DNA of 64,000 nt from Lingula anatina (lineage: Eukaryota > Brachiopoda > Lingulata > Lingulida > Lingulidae): the NCBI RefSeq assembly GCF_001039355.2, contig NW_019775436.1:597617-661616 (forward strand). The letters are read 5' to 3'. Under the pieces are notes generated by a model. It was not told where the DNA came from, ran no database searches, and was given only the letters and a program-made list of their open reading frames with translations. The position numbers were made by a program, and so were the translations under genes. Below are positions 35,901 through 49,233 of the stretch, in pieces (the stretch's first letter is position 1; each line of letters starts with the position of its first letter).

Positions 35901-38900
35901 GTTACTTAGAGAGCAGTCACAACTGCCAGAAAATGAAAATGAAAAGATACACAAATGCATATATATAACTGCATTTTATCAGAGGTAAAAACATATAAAT
36001 AACTTTGATCATCAAGAGAACGCATGCTGCTCACACCATTGTAGCATGTGCCCCCCTTATGAGAGGAAGCATGTACCATGCTCCCTACGGCAAGCGTTGC
36101 GTCTTCTCTGCCATCTTGCATCCAGATATGTGGCGACCATTATGATGTTAAGAATAGGTTACACCGGCTCAGTCACAGGCTGTTGTACATGACCTTTGAC
36201 CTTTTACACATCCCGACCAATCACAGCTTGGGAGAGGTCAAGGACATCTGGTTGTTCTCTGATCAACTCATGTGTCTCACTTCTACCCACCTAAGCTGGG
36301 TAGGCAAAAGGAAAAAGTAAAGTATTAATACAGGTCTCTGTGGATTAATAATGAACAATTTATGAAGAATGCTTGTAGTGACTGCATACATTGTTGCACT
36401 GGGGCTGTGCACAAAATTTCAAAATTTCTACAATCACTTTGGAGAGACCTCAACTATTCTTTACTTAATCTCTGAGGTTTTTGTCAAACTCCTTTTTCGA
36501 TGAATTTATCCAAAGCTTTAAAACTTAAAAATCTTGTGCACAAACTAAAAAATATAGTATTCTTTTACTGACATTAATAACAATTTTTTTCATTGACAGC
36601 AGACACCACTTAAATGACTACAAGTGAAAATATACTGTTCTCCATACATTTAATACATTCTGCATTTGTTTTTCACAACAATACACAAAAACATACATTT
36701 CAGCTTATAGAAAATCATCTTAAAGAATCAATAATCATGTCCTACAATGTAATTCTTTTAACAATAAGTTTGTTTACTCAATGACCTAATCAATCATACA
36801 TAACAAGAAGACTGATATGAAGTCGCCAACATCTGAGAATCGACATCAGTTTCAACATCTATATATTGCATGAACATTTTTTCCTCTTAATTTCTGACAA
36901 GTCTCACGCTAGCACATACAGTCTCATCAAAAGTCAAGGTCTTTTCTTCAACCAAGGAAAACAAAGGACATTTCTTGAATTTTCCAATTTGCAATCCATA
37001 CAGTAAAAAAAATTTAGGATAAAGACAAGAAACAAAGACAAATATGCTAGCCTGAGACTTTCTTACAATGATTCTTGTTTCAATACTTTTACTACTTTTA
37101 CTTTCAGTACACATCATAATACAGTTAACCTTAAAACCCCAGTTCAACAATGCTAATGGACTACAAACAAACTTCGTAGAGTGTTAAAGAAACCCGGAAC
37201 TTACCATGCTGTCTGTACAAGGCGCTGGTGACGCTCGCTCTTCAACACTCGTAGATACATCACGATGATCTGAGGATAGAAAATAGAAAACAGCAATGTT
37301 ATCTAGGGTACAGCTCGACTCCTTTGTCCCTTGCCCTCACTTACCTTGTTGTAGTGGTGGTAGGTAAGACCAGTCTTCAGCCCTCAAAGTTTTAGATCTC
37401 TGCTCTCAATCTTGAAGCATATGCCATCACGAGGCGTTGGAAAAATATATTGATCACCCAAGCATTTATCTATTTAGAAGACTAATAAAAAAGTCCATGT
37501 CCTTCACAGAGTCTTTCTGCTTCAATTTATCAGGTGATTCTCAAGAGAGATGCAGCAATGATTTACAGGATACAAATACTACTACAACGTCAAATTCAGG
37601 GAAATGCCATGAAGATTAGTTTTACAAATTGTCCATGAACAATGGTGGAAACATCCTTTTCATTATTATTTTATTTATCATCATTATTCATATTATTATT
37701 GCCAAATAGCTTTAAATCTATGACATTAAAATTTTAGACCATTCTGTGAATGTTCAAAGAATTTCTATATCCTCAATAAATGAAAGACTCTTTGCCAAAG
37801 GCATAATGTTTTACGTGCCATTAAGAGCCGACAAAGCAACAGGAAAATCCACATATTATTACAGGAGCCATTGTAAGAATAACCCACAGGCATTTTAGGA
37901 CATCAGCGTACCTTATGTGGATGTTTGACGTGAACGCAGAAGCCCAGCTCCTTCAGGACCCTTCTCTCTGCCTTGATCACTTGATTCTTTATACTGACGT
38001 AACCTTCGTCTATGATCAAAGGCTTGATTATCCTGAAATAGACAGAAAAACAAGGGTTTCCAAACTGAGAACATGTTCAAACAAAATACGCCCCCAGTAG
38101 ATCCATTGGTTATAAAAACAGCTGGTGGTTCCTGAATAGTTGTTGGTGCCATGGTCCGTTTAGTTTACTGCCTCTGGAAATTAAAACGGTCAGTCACACA
38201 AGTAATATACTGGCTCTCCACCATAGGCTAAGGTTCATCCATTAAATCACAAATTGGATCTGAATGCTGGTAAGTAAAAACATCGTTTTTCTTCTTTTGA
38301 AAAATGTCATCTGACTAAGAGAGGAATAATAATAATAAACAAGACCTCTTTGAATAACAATTTTCCGCAATTTTTTTTTCCTTGCCTAAACCTAATTTTA
38401 CCATCTCTAGTGGGGTCACCATGGGGTTGGGATTCAGGTACATTGTCATGCATTGGACTCGGTGGTCACAACAAGAACTTGCATCAGTATGGTTGCATAG
38501 GTGTTGTACAATCAATTGTCGTCTTATTAATAACATCAGCAAAAGCACATTTAGATTTAAAATATTTAGATTTAGAATATTATTGACAGATACCCTCTTT
38601 AGACCTAATAATTTCCCCTTAAATTTACCAAAGAAGACTGCCAGCTTGGAGCATCAACTGAGTATAGAAGAATGAAATAGGATGACAAGTTGGTAAGAAT
38701 GGAAGGGGGGGGGGGAACAAAGTGACAGCTGAATAATCTATTCATGTTTTAATGCAAGTGTTGGCAGACTATTACTGACAGTTTCAAAAGCGAAAAATCC
38801 CCCTTCTTAATAACTCATGAACTGGCATTATACCATAGCAACTTCTATTATACAAATATATGTTCAAGAGCTGAACTATTAACAGATAGTTTTTATGCAG

Positions 38901-41165
38901 GATACTTAATAAACACCTGGTTGTTTTTACGGACCACAAAAAAAAATTAGAGAAGATATCAAAATATTAACGTAACATAAATGACTCAGACATACTGGGT
39001 CAATAGCAACAATGGGGTATTTCACTTTGGTAAAAAAAAACAACTTGAAACGCTTTATACTTCTTCTATAGTGAAGTACATATATCTAGCACCAAAAGAT
39101 ATGTTTTGTAACAAATCAACACCTAAGTCTCAAAAGTTAATGTCTAGTATGAAAGAGCAAAGTGAAAAAAAAATCAGAAAAAGACAAAAAATGTCTGAAA
39201 TCCAAAGATGAAGAAACCAAAAACTTTTTATAAAAAGGTTTTTTGTAATATTGTGTCATAATAGTTTTTGTATGCTTAAAATTAGTCAACTATATACATA
39301 TGCATCTTTACCAAAGAAAATAAATATTCACATCTCCTCTGAAATGTTTCATTGACTAATTAATAGTGTAACAAAAGCCCCTCCCCAACAAAAAAATAAA
39401 AAATAAAATAATAATAATAATAAAAAAATACTTTATAACATCATTCGCAACAAAGGTAAAATAGGAACAAGTCTCAAATGTGCCATGGAATAATTATTCA
39501 TTCCATTAAAATAATACATAAAATGGATGGCACACTCTACAACTGTTTAACTTGGGAATTCAGTACATTTTAGTTGCAGGAAGTCTAAGCAAATCAATTT
39601 ACAAGATATCCGAGTACAAGGATTTATTCACCAAGAAACATTTTTGGATTTCTGAAATGCCTTGTTCTGCCTTTAAGAAATAGTAAAATGGAAAATCTTT
39701 TCCATTTGCTTCATAAATCAAGTGAGCCATATTATATGAAACCAGAAGAAGTTTCAAGACATGAGTTATACGATACAGATAACCCAATAGTCTGTATGGC
39801 ATAAGCCACACAGTACGGAATAATTGATTTAAAAACATGGACTATCCATAATAATATAGCATGGAAAAGTAAACCTGGACAATCATACTGATGCATGCAT
39901 ACAGATTTGTATACTAAACAATGTACCTTGCCCCCGGACCTGAGGTGAGGTCTACAAACCTGCGTGACTTAGTAGGCCAACACAGAAGTGTGATGCCATT
40001 TGTAACGCCGAGTTACTTAGCTGTTTCCAGAATCCCTGCAGACCACTGAGATGGTAAGGAAAGAAAGAGAAGAAAACTAATTAAATTGTGTTCAACTTGT
40101 ACTTGATATAAGGCATAATCTCAGAAAAATGACTGAAAGAAAACATGTCATGTTGGCTAAAAAAGAAAAGAAAAGTGGAAATAAACTGCAATTTCTATTT
40201 AACCTGAAAGAGAACTGTTATTGTTAATAAAATGCATTTATTACAGAAGGAATTCAATTCCTGGTTGAGAAAATGCAATTCAAATTCACATTTTTACTCG
40301 CAAGAGAAAAACCCCCTCCACAGAAACATCTTTATGTGTAAAAAAATTCCAATTTGATGTCATACAAATTAAAAAAAGGCAAAGTTCTACAAAAAACAAA
40401 GTCATATTTTGAAATTACTGTTAGCATGAGAGATAAATAATACTTACTTTCCATTCCTTACTTGCTTGATGTGGTGGAAAACATTCACAACATCTCTTAT
40501 TCTACGTGGGTCTTCTTCAATTTTTGATGCAAGGTGCATACAAGCCATAGCTGTAGTCTGTTGGAATGTGAAATGATTTTTAAAAATCAGCAATACTCAA
40601 AAATTGATTAGTAGTTGTTAAATGCATGTCATTTGTTACTTTATTTTATTTCAGAAAACCACCACCCAGTTACATTGGAACTTTCAACTAAAAAGACCGT
40701 GCCATTTGAAGATTTTAACCAAGGCTTGGAATTTTGGCCAATTTTCGAAAAAGAACAAATTACACTACTCACCTCCATACTGTGTTTAATGAATGATTTA
40801 GAATAGTAAAAACGTTGAAATAATAACTGCCCCGTGGCCATAGCAACCTGAAAAAAAAAAAACAAAAATATAATTATGAAAACTTGGAATGTTTTTAATA
40901 ATGATAAACATCAATCTTATTATTTAAATTTAAACCAGTTTTCAGACAAAGCCCGACTGACCTGAGGAAGTTTGAGAAGGATGCCAGCAGTTTGAATTAA
41001 CTCGCATCCCAATATTCGCAAGTCTGTTTCTGCTTCGTGGTCCAGTCCATCGGACATTGAAGGAGTTGGAGACAGTTTCTCTGGTGGAATAAGAACATTA
41101 TCAAGGGTTAAAATGACCCTTCCATATTCCTGATTTACGCTCGTCTCCTCCTTGACTTCCGCCAT
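32925..41165 (-). CDS. CCNL1: Cyclin L (RS-domain cyclin)
   Basis: Ten phase-consistent exons: 40962-41165, 40773-40847, 40448-40557, 37912-38032, 37205-37269, 34894-34993, 34471-34578, 34102-34225, 33594-33774 and 32925-33300, giving 487 residues (human CCNL1 526). Cyclin L partners CDK11 and works in nuclear speckles on transcription and pre-mRNA splicing. [20 protein letters not shown] opens the fold, followed by the tandem cyclin boxes with the hallmark segments [64 protein letters not shown] and [10 protein letters not shown]. The last exons encode a Ser/Arg-rich tail (RSRSRS, KHSKKN) ending RYDDRYRR. The start at 41165 (AAAATGGCGG) has strong context; an in-frame ATG at 41197 would add 11 residues. 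A stop-containing cassette exon lies in intron 3. The gene is head to head with SDF4. Confidence 0.95.
35293..36322. mobile_element. ~1-kb TIR element in a cyclin L intron
   Basis: Left end (35293-35362) and right end (36261-36322) are imperfect inverted repeats of about 60 bp sharing CAGCTTAGGTGGGTAGA, GTGAGA and the CTTTNCCTTTT outer part. The interior has no convincing transposase; the short minus-strand frame at 35404-35613 is unrecognised. Target duplication is not clear. Confidence 0.65.
39927..40045 (-). CDS. Candidate stop-containing cassette exon of cyclin L
   Basis: Between exons 3 and 4 a long pyrimidine tract with CCATCTCAG acceptor (exon start 40045) precedes two possible donors (after 39960, GTTTGT; after 39927, GTACAT). 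Entered from exon 3 in phase 2 it reads [20 protein letters not shown], then meets TAG in the longer form. In the 86-nt form the frame shifts so that exon 4 stops at once. Either inclusion truncates cyclin L after the first cyclin box. Vertebrate cyclin L genes have regulated alternative exons that make short forms; this would be analogous. Confidence 0.5.
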
Positions 41166-42551
41166 TTTGGTTCTTTGTAAGCAAATAGTTCCAGCCATGT
41201 GATCAATGCGTTGATAACCATTCACGCATAATGAAATACAATTTTTACCATAATGCTTGCTAAGAAGATACAAATGAAAGTCAACTTAACATTAAAAATT
41301 CAATTTCAAAACGCCTTTATCTTGTGTATCGGTTGCCGATATATGGACTATTTTAAGGCGAAAGAAAATAACCACTACATCTGTTAATCGGTGACATGAC
41401 GTCAGAGCATGTACTACAATAATGCTAGCTAGAGCTCACAGAAATAACTTGACAGACCACATTATGTCACGTCAGACCAGATATTATTTTTTACATCTAC
41501 ACATCATTTTTAAAAGTAATCTGGAGTCAAATTGTATTTATCATTACATAAATACTACTCCCTTTACAATTTCCTAAAGCACAATTTAATGGAGATAGTA
41601 TACATATATATATATATAATCCAAAATAGAATGGTGCATTTTTTCTGTAAAAACTGATGGCCATGTTATATAGAAAATATATATACTAAGCTGAATTTTA
41701 TATAAGGTGCCATTTGAATCGATACCAAACTTAATGAAACATAATATTTAAGCCTCAAAAATCCTGAAACGCAAAAAGAAAAATTAAGTGATGAACTGAC
41801 TGTCCTGAGATGACATATGGCAGCCATCTTGTGACCTCTAATAGCGTATCCCCGGTCTCCAGCGGTAGCGGTGGTTGGGCGGTATATTCATTGTAGAATG
41901 GCCTTGACTCAGTTAGCTGAAGAAGATCAACGATGCAGGTAGAACACTCGATGACGAAGTCTTGCTGACAACGCGCTAAAAAAGGTAGTCTATGGTATTG
42001 TTACTTATTTGTATGCCATATGCATGAGTGACATATTTTAATAACATCCTGTTTATCGTATCACAAACATCCCTTTGTTTTTGTAAGTTTACTTATTTAC
42101 GAACTAACTTGGACGTGAAAAACAAAGTTGGAACTTACTCTCGACTGCTGCTGCTGCTTGTGTACCCTCATTATAACATTATCACCATACGTATCAGCAT
42201 CGCTTTATTTAAAACCAGTAATACAGACGAAAAATATGCCTCTTCGCCTGGTAATGGGTGTACGTTTTGTGTTTTATCTAGCTCAAGGTTGGAGATTTTA
42301 CAGATAGATATTTCTTAAATTACTCGTTAACAGTATCTTCTACCAGTCAATGACTGCATGGACAGATTTTCAGAATAACTGAAGTTACAATTACCCAGTT
42401 TCAAACTAACAAAATGCTGTTTAGAGATAAATTATGAATTCATTTTGTTTAAATTTGAGGTTTATTTACCATGGCATCAGTGTTAATTGCCCCCCCCCCC
42501 TTTTTTTTTTTTTTTACTATTTTCAGGGTCATACAGTCAAGAAGCAGGAAG
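41166..42551. promoter_or_regulatory. Divergent promoter region of cyclin L and SDF4
   Basis: The start codons of two divergent genes are 1.39 kb apart. SDF4 needs a 5' non-coding exon, because its start codon lies 25 nt inside an exon that begins after an acceptor (CTATTTTCAG) at 42517-42526. A G/C-richer patch near 41850-41940 with a donor-like CAG/GTAGAA at about 41938 is a candidate first exon. No other coding sequence seen. Confidence 0.45.
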
Positions 42552-45500
42552 ATGTTGTTTAACTGTGATCTGTCCAGACATTTCACCTTGGTGTTATGTA
42601 TTACTGTGATCATTCCTAATGCAATATGGACACTTCCCATTGTCCCCAGTAATGTAAGGAGGAATAGGGGTGAGCAGCAAAAGATTGTAGAAAAGCAGAG
42701 TCCAGCCAATCCACCACAGCTGCCAGTTGCATCTCAAAAGGACAGCCAACCAAATTCTGATCTCAAGGTCAAGGTTGCTGATCCTAAGGTCAAGGTTGTT
42801 GATTCCAAGGTCAGGGACATTGATGCAGAGGCAAAGAACATTGATGTCAAGGTTGGTGAAGGGCATGAAAATAAAAAGGGGGATGGTGGGATGTTGGAAT
42901 ATGGGAAAGCCCCTGATGTCAAACTCTCAGTAAAGAAACTTAAACCCCCAGATCATCTTGATGCTGTAAAAATGGAGCAAGATGGACATCTTAACCGTGA
43001 TTATAAAAAAGAGGTTCTGCTCGGTGAACACGAAGAAATGGAAAAAGATACCCCTGAAGAAAAAGCTAAGAGGCTAACTGGGATATTTCACATGTAAGTT
43101 GTTCTCATAATTATAAACTTGTTTTTAAATATGATTTTGTGTCATTACTGTTGAGAGGAGGAAATGTATACATTTATATTAATTTTTTGTAAGATAAACA
43201 TAAGTTTTTATTTTACTTTTGATAACTGCAAATGATTTTGTGAAATCTTCTAACAATATGATTATTGAGCTTTTTATATTAAAAATAAAAAAAGAAAATA
43301 AATTTAAAAAAATTACTGTATTTTTGTCTTTCACAGAGTAGATACAAACACAGATGAGTTCATAGACCAGAAGGAAATTCAAGATTGGATAGTCAAGAAG
43401 ATTGAAGAACACTTTGGTCAGGCAGCAAAGGAGAATGCTGATATTTTCAAATCTTTAGACCTTGACAATGATGGTGAGTTATATGAATGTCACATTCTAG
43501 GTGCACCATTCTCAATTGATAGCAATATATACACCATTTATATGGCTTTGAATGAATGTATTATCTTTGAATTCAGATGGTAAATATTTGATTGTCTTTC
43601 ATATACAATATATTTGTCATTGAATGAGTATGTGCAGTATCTTTTTCATCTCATAGTAAATATTGAATGAGAGGAATGTTTGGTTATTTGAATTGCCTGT
43701 CATAAATATTGCATTGTGTTTAATGAGTAACTGTGTCTTTTGAGTGTACTGGGCAAATACATCTATAGGGAAGACTAAATTCTTCAACTGTTCTCAGAAT
43801 GTGAATATTTTTTGTGGGGAGCATCATGCATTTTTCTTCTGTTATAATAATGTTAACAATTATTTATTATAAGTTTACAATTTATGAGTATGAGTATTTC
43901 AGCTGCCAATAAGTTGAATAAGTGCTCTTTTAGGTCTGCTGAATATAATGGTGAAAAAAATTATTATTATTATTATTATATTTTTGATTATTATTTTGTG
44001 CAATAGTGATTATTAATCAATAATTTGGCAGGTTAGAAGTTGAAGTAAATGTTCTTTCGGGACTGTTGAATATTATGATAATAATAGTAATAATAATTAT
44101 TATCATTATGTGCAATAGTCTTTTTTAATCAGTTATTTAGCAGGCTATAAGTTGAAGTACATGTTCTTTCAGGACAGATAGCCTGGGAGGAATTCCTCAC
44201 AGAGTTCTTGGTGGCTTTGAATTGGAAGCGAGCAGATGCTGAGGTCAAGGCCAGAGATCCCGAGAAGGCAATGCAAGGAGTGGAGAGCGAACGTAAGATC
44301 CTAAATCTGAGTAAAAGTCAAGTGTGGGATGAGAAAGAGTAGTAGATATGCCTGTATTACAGGGCAAAGCTAAAAAATTATCATTATTTTTATTATTATT
44401 TTATTTATTTATTTATTTATTTATTGGTTGTTTGGGATCTTCGAAAAGCAGCCATTGCACACAAACTAGATGATCATGAAGAGAATTTGGTCAAAAGATG
44501 GTTTCACCTATCACAGTGGCAGTTTGCTAAATGTCACCCTTATTTAATATGGTGCTCAGTTGTTATTTCAAGAGACTGACAGAGTTAATATGTTGCTCTT
44601 GCCCATTGAATTTTCTTTTTGATTAAGTTTTTACCTACTTTCTTATGGACTTTCAGAGCTGCTCGTGTAATATTTTTATGTTATCTTTTTAATAATGTAC
44701 AACTAGTTGTGGATATTTTTTTGTTGATTTTTTTTTATCAACCTATACATCAGCTTGTTTTTTTATGTTATTCAGTCAAAATTATTTCATATTTTTTAAA
44801 AAGACCGTGATCAGCTGATTACAAACAAGTTTCGGTGGGCCGAGGCTGATGATGACAACGACAACAAACTGACGCTGGAGGAGTTCAAAAACTTTATGCA
44901 TCCTGAGGGGAGCAAAAAAATGACCGAAAACATGGTTCGAGATATCTTGGAGAATTTGGGTGAGTTCTTAAAGTGATAATAACTCTTCGTTTCGGCCAAA
45001 AAATGAATTTTCCTGGAGTGAACAACAATTTTCTCATACTTACCAATGGTTAATGAATCCATTTTTACATTAAAAGTTAGCCCTGGTTTTTTTCTAAAAA
45101 GTTTGGTTTTTTGTTAAAATCTCTTAAGAGATTTTAACAGAGTATAGCCATCAATGGAGGTTACGTCGTCTAAAGACAAGCTCAGATATCAGAGTAATAG
45201 CTATAACTGCCGGTTTTGTGGTAAAACAGAATATATTATATTTCTATGAGTTATTCACAATGTTTTTATTGTGAAATATAGATCTCATATGAAGAGTTAT
45301 TATCCCTTTAAGATTTGGGAAGGGGGCCAGGTAGTGTGTTCTGAATGTTTCTCTTGTAGTATATTCATAGTTGTGTCGGTGTTGAGTCTGTTGACAGTAT
45401 TATTATATGTTGGTAAAAATACTTTGTTTTGCAGTTAGTTACAAATGAAAGAAAAATAATCTACCAAACTGATGAAACTTTTTAAAACTTTTTTTACTAG

Positions 45501-46354
45501 CTTTCAGACTCAAGAAAGGAAGATTACTATTTAAAATATTATTATTATCATTATTTATTTTCATTATATTAGAGTTTACAGATAAACCATGCATTTCTTA
45601 ATTTTATTTTCAGATAGCAACAGCGATGGCATACTCAGCATAGATGAGTTTGCAGCGCTCCCTGGTGGGGAACTGGACGAACAATTTAACACAGATGAAT
45701 GGAAGGCGTCAGATAAAAGATGGCAGGACGAGAGGAAAACTGCATTCCGCGAAGTTATTGACATTAATAAAGATGGCAATCTGACCAAAGATGAATTATT
45801 TGTGAGTAAGAAGAAAGACAAAAGAACATGGTAGATTAACGAGATACCTACTTTAAATCAAGTTGAAAACTTTCCAGAACTTTAGAAATTTAGAACTGAT
45901 ATCTGAAAAGCCAAACGATCAGCAAAAGACAAATGTTATTTAAACTTTAGCATGTCAGTCATACTCTACTTTTATTTTCTAAATTCTATAACTGTCTTTC
46001 GGCTCCTTTAAACATCTTGTTATATGACTGTCATATGACTCTTACACCTGAGAATCTGCATCATGTGACTCAAACAGCCCAAGAATGTGGGCGAAAGCCT
46101 AAAAATTGTATATGATGCTTTTGTCATCAGTTGGAAATTCATAACTCTTCATACTAAGCATTGTTTTCTTCTTCTAGGAATATGTTAATCCTAAAAATCC
46201 TAACAATGCCAGACAAGAAGCGGAGAACTTGATTGCAATAGCCGATGGAGATAAAGATGGAAAACTTTCTCTCAGAGAAGTGCTAAACAACCCCGATCTC
46301 TTCTATGGCAGCAAAATGATAAATGCTGGAAGAAATTTCCATGATGAGTTTTGA
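42552..46354 (+). CDS. SDF4: Cab45/SDF4, six-EF-hand Golgi calcium-binding protein
   Basis: Six coding exons: 42552-43093, 43337-43473, 44173-44292, 44804-44959, 45614-45801 and 46178-46354, giving 439 residues (human SDF4 362). A CREC-family lumenal protein of the Golgi involved in calcium-dependent secretory sorting. Residues 12-27 (FTLVLCITVIIPNAIW) form the signal-peptide core. EF-hand loops lie at 183-194 (DTNTDEFIDQKE), 222-233 (DLDNDGQIAWEE), 282-293 (DDDNDNKLTLEE), 319-330 (DSNSDGILSIDE), 368-379 (DINKDGNLTKDE) and 404-415 (DGDKDGKLSLRE). The C-terminus FHDEF resembles the HEEF end of vertebrate Cab45 and distinguishes it from calumenin and reticulocalbin (HDEL-type). The extra length is a charged linker (residues about 33-175) with a KVKV(A/V)D repeat. 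All loops keep acidic positions 1 and 12. Confidence 0.93.
45006..45310 (+). repeat. Dispersed ~300-bp repeat, copy B
   Basis: Diverged copy of 4351-4650 in the same orientation, lying in SDF4 intron 5. It carries a local palindrome (AAAATCTCTTAAGAGATTTT) absent from copy A. Confidence 0.7.
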
Positions 46355-46637
46355 TTCATCCTTATCATGTGCTTAACAGGGAAAGGAGTTCTTAACAATA
46401 GTAATAATAGTAATAACAAACCTTTATCTACACCTTTTTGTGGCGTCGTTAGTTTGCCTTATCCATCAGATGGCTAGATCTCGCCTGCAAGTATCTTGTT
46501 CTTCATGAAGCCAATGGACTTGGCAGTTTTGTTTACAAAGATTAATTGAGGTCATTTAACCACAGGATGTTAAGATAAACAGTTTCAGCATTAAAATAGT
46601 GTGTGGATAAATTTCTTCAGCATAAAATTGGTGTGGG

Positions 46638-46680
<43 letters not shown>

Positions 46681-49233
46681 GGAAACATATTTGGATGAGA
46701 ATTCTCTTTTTTGTCTGATATGTATTGTCATTTACATACTATTATTGTTATTATTATTTTGCAACCACTGGGATTGCATCTCCCTTAGATAAGCTAAGAA
46801 TACAGCTGAGCTTGTGGAAAAGGTTGATGTGTATGCCAAATTAGTAGGGCTTTTCCAGTGCATTTAGATATTATGAAATAGATTATAAAGACAACCAATG
46901 GAGCTTTGCACAAAATAAAGGAATCCAATTTAATTGGCAAGGCAAGTTCTTAATCTGACTTAAACAACAGTTGGTTAATGAATTGCATTTGTGCGTGTCG
47001 TTACTGTAGTACATGGTAGAGCATGACAGGATCTACTGTTTCCTGCTCGAACTTTGATTTAAGTGTAGTTACAGGGCAAAAATTGATCATTGTCAGTGGC
47101 CCTATTTTTAGTATTTTCTGAAATGCTAGTAAAATACAGTTATTTGGATATATCAACATATAAGTATTTTCACATTGTTTAGATTTTTGTTTTATTTTTA
47201 AGATGGTCACATGTATGGCTACTATTCAGCCTTAAATGCAAATGGAGAATTGTGTGCTTAATGTCAGTATTTTTCCTTTCCAAGCTAAAAGGGTGGAGGG
47301 GCCACTTGTTTTTGACATATTAACTAATATTTTTGTGTTAAATCATTGATAAATTGGCAATAAATAAACATAATGTAGACTGCAGATCTTCCAGTCCCAA
47401 AAAGTGCAAGGTCACTCATATATAATTTTCATAATCAAAAGTTGAACTCTTTGGGAATAATTGCATTTGTTTTCACATTGTCATTGGCCATGATGGCATT
47501 TCATAATACAGTTGTTGTTGATGATTGGCAAAACCTACCTTGTTTAATGGTAGCCAGTTCTTTAATTTCCTTTATGTGGGGGAGGTGACTTGATCATACA
47601 TTCTGTACATCTATGTTTTTACGTTTTTGGTTCATGGTGTAAGTATACAAAAATATATTTAGTGTAGAGATGTGGATAAGGGTCTAAATACGTATCTGTT
47701 TTAAAAAAATTCAGCATGTTAGACGTACTGTGTGTATAACATAGGAGGGAATTTATTTTTTGTTAGCAAGAGAAAAGCAGTCTTGTGTCCGTAAATTGTC
47801 AGTTTAAAAATATGACTCAAGTTGTCTATTGCAAATTACTTTGGAAAATTATCATATGTTAATTTTGTTTACTAGAATATTAAGCAATTTTTATTTAAAA
47901 TTCATTTTATTTGTAATTGTTTATTTTTTACACGATACGAGACATTTCTGGGTGAAGTAATTTAAAGTCTCCTGTTAGAGTAGCACATAAGTTGTTAAAG
48001 ATAAAGAAATATTCATAGTTGTCCATTTTTATTTTGGACAGAGTAAAAGAAAGAAAGTATAAAGAGCTTTAAAATAAATAAAAATAATAAAAAAAGAATA
48101 CATAGATATTTATTATTTCTTTAAAGTGAAATCTTAATTACAAAATTTATTTAGGACGGTAAAACTGAATATTTGTTTAAAGGCTAAAAATATTACTGAA
48201 CATGTGTGATTTTTTTTCATAAAATAACTAATTTACAATAAATTTCATCTTTCATAAATGTCAGAAAAATGAATAGTTGGTGTAAATATCTCTCAATACA
48301 TTTAACAATTTGTATAAAAAATGCTGGAGTGAGAAAATAAATGTACAGTGCGGTATAGATGTTTATATTGCACATTTACCGTCTTTCATAAAAAAAATGA
48401 TCTCCAAATCACATTATTCAGCAAAAGATCAAATTGTCTTTTTAGGTACAAAAACAATTTTAAAAAAGCATGTACTAAATGCAAACTAATACAACAAATA
48501 CAGGCAAACCATATTCCTCTCATTTTAAGCAGCTTATCTCTTTGTCAATTAAGCTTTAAATGACCATCAACTTGAAACTTGCAGTAAAAAAAATAATGAC
48601 ATGAGATCACTTGTGTGGCCCACTTTGTTTTACAGCTCAACAGATGATGAAAATAAAATAATACAGAGGACGGAATGAGGTGTAGCAAAAAAAAAAAAAA
48701 AAAATTGGCTTAATCAGAATGCTGTTAAAATAAGTAAGTACAGATACTGTATCATACATCAGCATCCACTGCGGCTACTATTTTTACTAAACAATTTTGA
48801 TCATTTGGCTTGCAAAATGCAAAAGCATAAAAAATACTACCATATCACTCTACTCTTGCTTGTTTATAAATGCAATTGATTCGTAGTATACAGTTTGTCA
48901 CACAAATCATAATGGTTTGATTCATGTACAAGATAATATATCTGCAACATGAATTTGTCTCCTGCTTAAAACTGCAGTGAAAATTGAGGCATGAGAAGCT
49001 GTTTCTTCAGAAAAGATGATATTTTTTAACAAAGCGCGTCATATTTATCATATAAACACAAATCATGGAGAAAAAAATGTCATACTCTGTTGGAGAATTG
49101 ATATTTAACATCAATATTTCTCTCCAGTCAGACCCTGAGCCTGCATGGTTTTTATATATGTAAGTTCTCTTATTCTATGCTAATTCTTCAAAATTCCTAT
49201 TTGCGTGTGTCGCTGAGATGCTTTTACATTGGT
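46355..49233. other. Convergent 3' regions of SDF4 and the FHAD1-like gene
   Basis: No coding exon seen. It contains a (CT)n run (46643-46678), an AATAAA at 46914-46919 that could end SDF4, and long A+T-rich sequence that could be 3' UTR of either gene. Confidence 0.5.

Noticed and set aside
37913-38152. 79-codon frame over cyclin L exon 4 starting [10 protein letters not shown]
   Set aside because: It overlaps exon 4 in the wrong frame; the phase from exon 3 gives the cyclin sequence [18 protein letters not shown].
42471-43097. Longer SDF4 start at 42471
   Set aside because: It would translate the poly-C/poly-T intron tract; the acceptor at 42526 and the signal peptide after the ATG at 42552 show the real start.
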